Of a stretch of 64,000 bases of DNA, positions 56,205-64,000 are shown one piece after another (the stretch's first letter is position 1; every line of letters starts with the position of its first letter). Made by a program: the position numbers and the translations under genes. This DNA is from Chara braunii (lineage: Eukaryota > Streptophyta > Charophyceae > Charales > Characeae). The DNA is taken from the NCBI GenBank assembly GCA_003427395.1, contig BFEA01000335.1, positions 1,436,424 to 1,500,423 of the forward strand. Direction: 5' to 3'. The notes under the pieces were generated by a model, which was given only the letters and a program-made list of their open reading frames with translations, was not told where the DNA came from and made no database searches.

Positions 56205-57415
56205 TACAGTGCAGAAGGGGGGGGGGGGGTCAGAATCTTCAGCGTTTTCACCACATCAGAATTTTCAGAATCTTCACCGTTCCTACACACTCGGACAAGG
56301 GGGGGGTATACTTCAAAATTTTCAGCATCTTCACAATATCACGATCTTCAAAATCTTCAACGTTCTACACACTTGCATAAGGGGGCGAACGCTAAAGATT
56401 CTAAAAATTTTAAAGTGGTGAAAACGCTGAAGACTCGTAACCCCCCCTTTAGAAAAACAAAACGGGGGGAGGAGGAGAGGGGGGAAGGGGTTCGGAAACT
56501 TCAGTGTTTCCACAACTTCACAATTTTTAGAATCTTCAGCGTTCCTATACACTCTGACAGAGGGGGGTGTACTTCAGAATTTTTAGCATCTTCACCACTT
56601 CAGAATCTTCAGAATCTTCAGTGTTTCTACATTCTCAGACAGGGGGGTGAACGGTGAAGATTCTGAAACTTATGAAGTGGTGAAAACGATGAAGATTCGT
56701 ACCCCCGCCACTTAAAAAAACAAAACAGGGGGAGGGGGGGCGGGGGGTTCAAAATCTTCAGCGTTTCTACCACTTCACAATTTCCAGAATCTTCAACATT
56801 CCTACACACTCAGACAGAGGGAGGTGTACTTCAAAATTTTCAGCATCTTCACCACTACAGAATGTTCAAAATCTTCAGCGTTTCTACACACTTGTACAAG
56901 GGGGTGAACGCTGAAGATTCTGAAAATTCTGAAGTGGTGAAAACGTTGAAGATTCGGAACACCGCCCCTTAAAAACATAAAACAAGGGGAAGGGGGGTGG
57001 TTCACAATCTTCAGTGTTTCCACCACTTCACAATTTTCATAATCTTCAACGTTCCTATACACTCAGACAGAGGCGGGTGTACTTCAAAATTTTCAACATC
57101 TTCACCACTCCAGAATCTTCAGAATCTTCAGTGTTTCTACATACTCAGACAAGGGGGTGAACGCTGAAGATTATGAAAATTCTGAAGTGGTGAAAACGCT
57201 GAAGATTCGGAACTCCCCCCCCTTTAAAAAAAACAAAATGAGGGGGGGGGTTCAGAATCTTCAGTGTTTCCACCACTTCACAATTTTCAGAATTTTCAGC
57301 GTTCCTATACACTCGGACAGAGGGGGGTGTACTTCAGAATTTTCAGCATCTTCACCACTTCAGAATCTTCGGAATCTTCAGCGTTTCTATACACTCTGAC
57401 AGGGGGGCAAAAACT
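56205..57415. repeat. 255-bp foldback satellite, about 4.5 copies
   Basis: Key phrase GGTGAACGCTGAAGATTCTG recurs at about 56384 (variant), 56647, 56904 and 57155. Each unit contains CTTCACCACTTCAGAATCTT ... CAGTGTT, then about 25 nt, then AACGCTGAAGATTCTGAAAA ... GAAGTGGTGAA, arms of about 44 nt that can pair with roughly 80% identity. G8-10 and C7-8 runs and an AAAAACAAAA phrase separate units. Confidence 0.92.
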
Positions 57416-58640
57416 GGACATTTTTAAGATTGATTCAAAGTAGAGGTATTCCGCATTTTCAGCACGTCTGAAATCGTTGAAACTCTACTTCAGAAAACTT
57501 CAAAAATGTTGAAAGATCTCAAGTTCATAATTAGTTTCAGCGAAGATTCGAAGTATCGTTGACCACGTGTGTGAGCTACGTGATCTCTACTCCTTCCATA
57601 GCTGGTTTTCACCATCTACCCTCCGATCTCTTTCTCTTCTAACCACTCATATACTGATTTTAGCTTTATTCTAACTACGGATTCGGGCTCACCGGCCCTC
57701 AAAACCCCCAAGTCGATCTTCTGCCCACCTCAATCTGTGAGGCATCGCAAGATCTACCTCCTCCTCGCTGCGCCCATACCCTTCGCTCCGCCATCTTCAG
57801 TCTCCTCCTTCGCCGCGCATGCATCCGACACAAATTCCCGCTCTGGTTCATTCTTCTGCTGCTAACGCAGTTCCACAACGGCGACCGATCCCGAAGCGGT
57901 CGGGCAAAGTTCAAATCAGCTTTGAATGTCTTAACAGAAGCGTCGGGGAGAGCCAGCTATGATCTGGCTCGATTAGTCATTCATCCCTATACCTCGGCCC
58001 ACGAACGAATTGCACGTTTGTATCGCTGGGAGTCTCCACCAAAGTGTCTCCGGCCTCACCCTGCCCAGAGCATATTCACACTGCGACCTCCGGCCTCGCC
58101 CTGCTCGGTGTCAACTGTACTCTACTGTCCAGATACCCGATAGTGATAAATGGCACAGACAGCAAGCGGTGGTCGTGGAGATCAAGACCCTGCCAAGGAG
58201 TAGGTAACAACTCCGCGGTCGAGCCTAATAGCAGTGAAAGTGGACTGTGCCAAGGCGCGACCTGTGCTAGGCTGTCACGACAACTCTGAGGCTACGACGG
58301 ATAAAAAGGGACTGGCCCGTCCATCGGTATCTCCAGCAGGCGCCAGAGCGGGACGGTCCCTGGTGCAGATCTTTGGTGGTAGTAGCAAAGTCCAATTGAG
58401 AATATTCAAAACCGAGGTGGGGTGGATTTCCGTGGGAGTATCCGCTCCAGCCGGTACTGCTGCGGGCCCCCGCCTAGTGCCCTCCTCTGTGGGACCCAGT
58501 AGGCATGCTCACACGCGAGACCTCTTACAGCAAATCATGGTCGACGGACGGTGCATCCGAGGCAACCTTCGCCATCCTCGGACTGCAGCCTCGCAGGGCA
58601 TCTTGGAATGTTATCCGATTCCCCTCCTACTTTAGGCCAT
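57416..58640. other. Dispersed-repeat remnants
   Basis: No gene. CACGAACGAATTGCACGTTT with GTATCGCTGGGAG (57999-58030) recurs near 50455 and 52500. 58330-58610 is a diverged partner of R6 (54000-54480). Confidence 0.5.
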
Positions 58641-59039
58641 CTATACTTTCCAAGTGGGGAGCGATGGAAGTCACGACCACGGACCCCACGCACATTGACC
58701 TTCCCAGTCCAAGCTTCAAGGCGGGCGAGGCAGAGGAATTCCGCCAACACCCTAACACGCCGGAACCCGAACGGGCTTGTCAAAAGAAGCGCGTGCTTAA
58801 GGTCATCGACCAGGGCGACAGCCTCTAAATCCAACGTCGCGTCTAAGTCAAGGAACGTCGGAGCAAAATAATAATAATACGACAACAAATAATAAAAAAA
58901 TATTTAGAAATTTTTAATCGTCAAAAGACGATTGCCGAACAAAGAAAAAAAAAGAAAAAAAAAGAAAAGAAAAAAACACCGGTGTCGCTCCGACGCCGCC
59001 GACGGCATAACCAAGGGGCTAGCCCCGCCGGAACGTCAA
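58641..59039. other. Intergenic DNA
   Basis: No gene recognised. (AAAAG)n-like A-rich run at 58940-58976; AATAATAAT run at 58868-58893. Confidence 0.45.
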
Positions 59040-59300
59040 CCCTCATCTTCCTTGCATTGTTCTAATACTCTTTCGCCGCCGTTCGTTGGTCTCGATCCCT
59101 AAATCCTTCAGAGCGATAGTCAGATACCATAACCAATAGTGCTAGACCCAAGGCTGGTTCTAGCACAAGTGGTAGCTTATATAAGCGGATACCCCGTGGC
59201 GCGCCTGTCTACTGAAAAGCCCCAGCGCCACGTCTACTAAAAAGCCCCAGCGCCACGTCTCGGCCTACCAACTAATCCCATGCCTACTGAACCTTTCTCG
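59040..59300 (-). repeat. R5 fragment with TATA/tRNA-like module, minus strand
   Basis: Minus strand: CTTATATAAG (59176-59185), A-box TAGCACTATTGG (59133-59144), B-box GGGATCGAGACC (59088-59099). Next to the plus-strand R5 at 59311, so the two form a head-to-head pair around the terminal hairpin. A 27-bp phrase (AAAGCCCCAGCGCCACGTCT with TACTA) is duplicated at 59216-59260. Confidence 0.6.
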
Positions 59301-59310
59301 TCCACCGCGC

Positions 59311-60060
59311 TGTCGGCGCGAATACCCTTACAAGGGTATCCGCCCTGTTTTTTGCAAATGACAGAAAAATGAGTTTGGCTTAAAGTTAAGTATATCGCAC
59401 GAGGCGCAGCTGCGTCTTTGTGGTTACGATGGCCGGATGGTTTACTAGAACAAAGAGTGTGTGAGCGCGCAAGTTTGAGGCGGGCGTGATTCAGTTTCTA
59501 TCGTTTATTATAAAGCCGGCGCGGACGCCGGTCGGTTCGTTTCTATTTTTATCTTTATTTTTATTTTTTTCTATTCTTGATTAGATTAGGATTTAAGGAT
59601 ATTTTTCTTTTGTTGGTACGTTTGATTGAGTTACGCATGCGTACGGAGGGTGACCTCGACGGCGGTGATGAAGGCGACAGTGTGACTGCGGTAGGTCTTG
59701 GCACGCGGAGTGGCGCGAGTGGCGGCCGTGGTACAACTTGGTAAGTCGGCGCAGACGCTGGGCGGCCACGCGTACGGTTGTAGGCTGAGATGAGGCTTAG
59801 GCCAATTTCCCTGGCCCTGAGCGCAGCGTTTTACCGCCTTATATGGCACTCCCCGGATATTAGTCGCAGGCTTGGGCTTAGCCCTATAGGTTACGACAGT
59901 GGGTTGACGATACGGAGGTCCGGGGATCGAGGCCAGCAGGGTGTCGGCACAGCGGCAGCGGAGCGGCGTGGAGCGAAACCTGTGGGGTTGAGGGCCCAAC
60001 TGGGCTATCCCCCTCGGTTTTGTTAATGGGCGCGGCGGCGGGCCCGACCCACGGGGGAGG
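59311..60060 (+). repeat. R5 module, start of composite repeat D
   Basis: Begins TGTCGGCGCGAATACCC with GGGTATCCGCC, a 13-bp near-perfect hairpin. Contains CTTATATGG (59838-59846), A-box TAGCCCTATAGG (59879-59890) and B-box GGGATCGAGGCC (59923-59934). Ends GGCTATCCCCCTCGGTTTTG as in copy A. Confidence 0.75.
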
Positions 60061-60088
60061 CAAGGTTTTTGTAGTTCCTCTCCTTTTT

Positions 60089-60093
60089 TTCCT

Positions 60094-60128
<35 letters not shown>
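60089..60128. repeat. Poly-T run
   Basis: Pure T for about 37 bases shortly after R5; it could be a retroposon tail (minus) or a Pol III terminator for the R5 transcript. Confidence 0.85.
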
Positions 60129-60131
<3 letters not shown>

Positions 60132-60344
60132 TTTATTTTTCTTATATCTCTTGCTATCTTTGTTTTAATGTTCACCCTTTTCGCGTCCCGTTTCGGACGC
60201 GATACCGGGGTTGATGTAGGGTCGCATGGGATGTGTCATATCCGCAGGGTTGCCTGAAATGCAATTACAAACTGTTTTTGTGGCTGTGCAGGGGCTGCGC
60301 CTCGTTTTGCCTTGAGACGAGGGGCCGTGATTGCTTCCAGGGCC

Positions 60345-60545
60345 TAGGGGCCGAGCTCAGTGGGTACACCTATGAACTGTTGAAGTACGGACCTGGGTCT
60401 GAACCCAGATGGCGGAACTGGGGGTCGGGGCTGTTCGACCCTGCAGCCCGGGTTGTGTCCTTCGAGACATCCGTTAAAATTGGAGCGATACAGAGAAGAA
60501 TAGCATGGCCCTTGTGATGGGCCGACGCATATAAAATTTTGGGGG
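60345..60545 (+). mobile_element. Chimeric SINE: tRNA-like head fused to U6 snRNA
   Basis: The head reads CCGAGCTCAGTGGGTACAC (A box) and ACCTGGGTCTGAACCCAG (B-box-like) at 60351-60415. From 60457 the sequence follows U6 snRNA from near its 5' end: TCCTTCGAGACATCCG, TAAAATTGGAGCGATACAGA, GAAGAATAGCATGGCCCTTG, then diverges in the 3' stem-loop (GACGCATATAAAATTTTG). The ACAGAGA box and AGC triad are present, but the internal stem-loop is altered, so I read it as a retroposed chimera, not a working U6 gene. Confidence 0.72.
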
Positions 60546-61329
60546 AACGCTGTAGCAGCCACATCCGTGCTCAAGCCTCCAACGAGGGGAAGTGCGGGAG
60601 CCGCACCCACCAAGCAGGTACATTACCCGAGGTAGCAGGTGGGCGGTACCATCCAGGGGTCAGCCAGTAGCATCAGGCCCGGGCCTCCTTGAGAGGCCAG
60701 TTACTGTGCTTCCCCTCCGGTCCCCTCCCCCTATGACTGTCAGCAGCCTGTTCGGGGCCAACGGCTCATCTATAGTAGCCGGCGACACTGAGCTGCGCAG
60801 GCGGGGTGGTGGATACGGTGGGATGAACCGGGGAGAGACCTGGCACCGGGTGCATGCGCAGCAGGGGGCGGAGTGCTGCGGGGACGGGCGCTGGAACGAT
60901 GGCGAGCTGGGTAGGCGGGCGCAGCAGAGAGGAGGGGGCGAACGGGAAGACCCGTCGTCGGGCGTGGGAAGTACCAGCCGGCACAGACCGTGACCGGGGA
61001 GGTAGGCAGCAGTGAGTGTAGCAAGCGAACGGGGACGCAGGGTCGGGCCGGATACATTCGGAGGTAGATTTGTGTATGGCAACGGGCGAAGTAGTGGGGG
61101 CGGGCGCTAAGGCGAAGGATGCAGAGCAGGCAGCGGGGAGGGCAGCTGCGAAGATAAGGTGCGCGGAAAAAGAAGGGCGCCGGGTGGAGTAACTGGGACG
61201 CTGCGCTAAGCAGCAGCAGGCGAGACATGCAGTGGGAACGATGGGGCAGTAGCGGAGAGAGCCGGAATGACAAACGGCAAAGCGAATGAACCTGGGCGCA
61301 AGTCCGCGCCTGGAGGAGGGGCATAACTC

Positions 61330-61740
61330 ATCCATTGCAGAATGGATTTGGGCAGGAAAGAATGCGTTCCCGGGTTTTTAGCCCCGGGCGAATCCGATGG
61401 CGAAAGTGGATTGTCGAAAGGTGGAGTGTGGAGGGAGACAGAGAGAAAAGTGAGTGTGCCCGGGCTATGGCGGACGAAGGAGGGAGAGTGAGGAGATACT
61501 TAGCCCCCTCGTCTCTAACTCGGTTTAGACGAGGGAGGGCTCGATCGCGGGGTTTTTGCCCCGGGCGAAATGGATGGTGTAGTTAGATTTCGAGCTAGGT
61601 TAGTAGAATTAGAGTTAGAAGAGAAGGGCGGTGCGCGGATACGGTAGGAGGCATGCGCATCGTGAAGGGGAAAAAAGATGACTCACGCCCGTTTCTCGAT
61701 GGAGACGGATGAATGGAGATTTATTTCTAAAGTTTTAGGC
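61330..61740 (+). repeat. Class III hairpin modules, composite repeat D
   Basis: Three modules about 180 bp apart: ATCCATT/AATGGAT (61330-61347, perfect, loop GCAG), CCCTCGTCT/AGACGAGGG (61506-61535, perfect) and CCGTTTC/GAGACGG (61689-61708, one wobble). They lead to CCCCGGGCGAATCCGATGG (61383), CCCCGGGCGAAATGG (61560) and GAGGGCGAACCCGGTGG (61741). Confidence 0.7.
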
Positions 61741-62829
61741 GAGGGCGAACCCGGTGGTGAAGTCGGAGTGGGAGTAGAATGAGCAGGAGGAGGAACTCCG
61801 GTGGTGAAGTCGTAGTGTCGAAAGGTAGCGCGAAGCAGCTCATAAGGTTGGAGACTTACCTGGTCGGGGTGTGTTGGGCGTGACTTACCGTTCATTCGTG
61901 CGCCATGACGGTGATCTTCGGAAGCAAGCCGTTGATCGTGCCCAAGGTACGTTGTACCGGTGATTCGTTTCCCACTCGTGGGCTGCTAGGACTGCATGCA
62001 CCAGGCCGGGGAGTGAGAAACGTACCTGCTGACCGACTAGTTAGTGCTCTACTTGCGGACAGACGAGGAAACATGCAGAGTTGGCCGACGTCCGGGCCAG
62101 ATACGAGGAGTCGAGGTGAGTAGAAGACCGGTCAGGGAGGGGAGATTTGGTCATGAATCTTTCACCGCTCTCAATGAGGACCCATTCGAGCTTGCTCGTG
62201 GCTGCAGTGGAACTAGCGAGGGGCAGCCACAGGGTTTGGGACTCCCCTGATAACCAGTGTGTTGTCTTCGCTGTCGATGGGAGGAGTGATGAGTGGAAGG
62301 TAAGTGGGGGCCCTACCCGTTGAACGGTGCGCAGTGGCTGAGTGGAGTTGCAGCAGGTCAGCGATAGGGAGCATGGATCAATCTGTTGGCCTGGGCGGGG
62401 CTCATCCTATCGGATTGCATGGGTAAGGAGATCAGCCGCAGAGGCTGCAAACTCACCTGATTGGCCGGAGCACTGCCCACTGTATCTAGCGGAGTAGCGT
62501 AGGCTTAGTTGCGGGCCTGCGGTTGCTGCACAAGAGAGAGTTCACTGGGGTGTGAGCTTATTGCAACATTAATTGCTGCTCCGTTACTGAGCGCCTTGCT
62601 GCCCAACTGCGTTTCTCTGCTGTGCGCTGCTGGGTGGTTCACTAGGTACTTTCACTGCTTGGAATAGAGGGCGGACGAGGACCTTGTGAACGCAGCCCTG
62701 CGAGTCGGGAAGCAGCGTTTCGGTCGGGAGGAGGAAGAGTTACTTGTTGTGATTTGGGAGGGTCGTCAGAGAGGGGGGTTGTTCAGCGGTTTGACTGCGG
62801 CAGTGTGGCTTCAATTTGACCAAGCTGCG
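61741..62829. other. Interior of composite repeat D
   Basis: No gene recognised. Counterpart of 21650-23469 by position only; sequence similarity is weak. Confidence 0.4.
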
Positions 62830-63101
62830 GTACGTTATGGCTACCATTGCGGGGCCGTCAGGCGCATTGAAGATTACGAGGCCCTCTCGCGCGAGTCTGA
62901 GAGCACCCCTCTTTTATCTGAGAGTCTCAAAACTATCTACATCTACCTTTCTAAGTCTAAGTCTAATCTTGTTCTGAGAGGAAGGCGGCAGGCGGGATTG
63001 CAGCCCGTAGGACTGCATCAAGGCTCTGTGGGGAGTCAGCCCACCGATTGTGGGAGCCCTGTCGGAACTAAGGAGGAGTTCTGGAGGCAGGGAACTAAAA
63101 G
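62830..63101 (+). repeat. R1 exon-like block, copy D
   Basis: Ends CAGGGAACTAAAAG|GTAATTG (63101/63102), a strong plant-type 5' splice site. An open frame runs through it (ALSRESEST, then LRGRRQAGLQPVGLHQGSVG, PTDC) and aligns with copy B without gaps over its last 75 residues. If coding, this would be one exon of a repeat-encoded protein; no family is recognised. Confidence 0.65.
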
Positions 63102-63368
63102 GTAATTGTTGTTTCCCTCTATAAACCCAGATATCAGCCCCTATCTGTACTGCCTGTTGTGGTTTGACTGAGTATACGTCACACATCCCTACTTCGACTT
63201 TTTGGTTTGACTTTCAGGACATGACTCAGATAAAGTAAAGGAATGCATGCAAGTCTCAGTTTCAGTCTTGTTGATTGCCTGAAGGCAGACTGTGAACAAA
63301 GGGGAACTGTATCAGGGGGAAGGTTGAGAGGGAGGTGGTTTTGTCTGAGGTTGGAAGGGTCTTATGGG

Positions 63369-63901
63369 GTCAAGCATGTTCCATAAGATTGGATGGCCTG
63401 ACTGCTGTGTTTTATTTTTCGAATTGCATTGAGAATCAGACAAGTTTCATAAGATTGGATGGTCTGATTGCTCTGACTTGTGAGGGCTTGACTGTGGTTG
63501 ACTTCCAGGAGCCAAGCCTGATCCATAAGATTGGACGGCCAGGTTGCCGTGTTTAGTTGGGGTTTCATCTGTTTCATTAGTTTTTGATCGAGGAGGTCTT
63601 AGCAGGTTTATAAGATTGGACGACTCAGCCTTTTCCTGTTTCGTTCTGAGGGGGTAATTCTGGTTGAGGACAAAGCATGTTCCATAAGATTGGATGGCCT
63701 TGGACTCATGCCGCACACAGATGGTTCAGAGAGAAATGAACCTAGCAAGAGACCAGATATGTTTCATAAGATTGGATGGTCTGACCCAATGCCTCGCACA
63801 TGCTAGAACCTGAGAGGTTATAACTTGGCTATACCTTATACTATTTTATCTATAAACAGGCTAGTCAGGCACGGGTTCCATAAGATTGGATGGCCTGACT
63901 A
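63369..63901 (+). repeat. Class I hairpin array D
   Basis: Loop motif CCATAAGATTGGATGG, near-invariant. Stems: GTCAaGC/GCcTGAC (63369-63402); AATCAGAC/GTCTGATT (63434-63469, 8 bp perfect); CAAgCCTG/CAGGTTG (63513-63546, one bulge); CAAaGC/GCcTTG (63671-63702); CAGA/TCTG (63754-63783); TAGTCAGGC/GCCTGACTA (63862-63901, 9 bp perfect). A loop copy at 63610 has a weak stem. The array continues past the window end. Confidence 0.87.
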
Positions 63902-64000
63902 TAGCTTATCATAAGTTGAAGAGAGTATGACTAAGAGCATAACTGAAGGTAACTTTGGGCAGGTTAAGCCTTGTTTCTAAGATGAACGGCTCAGTCATAT

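Noticed and set aside
60457-60545. Functional U6 snRNA gene
   Set aside because: The 3' internal stem-loop is altered, no U-rich 3' end follows, and a tRNA-like SINE head is fused upstream without a plant USE/TATA promoter.

Overview
This is nuclear DNA from a eukaryote of the green lineage, repeat-dense and gene-poor. The lineage call rests on four things. Two decayed mitochondrial fragments encode plant-type Atp1 and CcmC. There are U6 snRNA-like sequences and a chromodomain-bearing Ty3/gypsy element. One clear host reading frame resembles the PPP1R36 family, which I associate with flagellated cells. A streptophyte alga (Chara-like) or another plant with swimming sperm would fit, but the sequence does not prove it. 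There is no operon structure and no CRISPR array.

Layout. 1-8.5 kb: microsatellites, two foldback MITEs, tRNA-like SINE pieces and short tandem repeats. 8.6-9.7 kb: the one convincing host gene. 10-14.2 kb: tandem families and an inverted SINE pair around a TG/TC microsatellite with a sequencing gap. 14.5-18.4 kb: AT-rich DNA holding a mitochondrial atp1 fragment. 18.5-37.4 kb: a large composite repeat (copy A), split by a 9.7-kb gypsy element (24254-33948), then a ccmC fragment. 38-39.7 kb: repeat unit X1. 40.3-43.6 kb: composite repeat copy B (minus). 44.0-50.2 kb: copy C (minus). 50.5-52.3 kb: unit X2. 52.5-58.6 kb: tandem repeats and satellites. 59.0-64.0 kb: copy D (plus), running off the end.

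The composite repeat is the most interesting object. Read in its own direction it runs: a TATA/tRNA-like module (R5), 'GGGCGAATCC' modules that each carry a hairpin (class III), an exon-like block ending in a conserved AG|GT (R1), an array of about nine short hairpins (class I), an array of longer hairpins with a 120-130 bp period (class II), then modules R3 and R4. In class I the stems differ from hairpin to hairpin and from copy to copy yet still pair. The loop is nearly uniform within an array but differs between arrays. That is a strong by-eye covariation signal and I know of no named element with this design.

The gypsy element is dead: it has several C-to-T/G-to-A stop codons, a frameshift, an integrase deletion and a lost RNase H aspartate. 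Its empty-site sequence can be reconstructed against copy B, which confirms a 4-bp target duplication.
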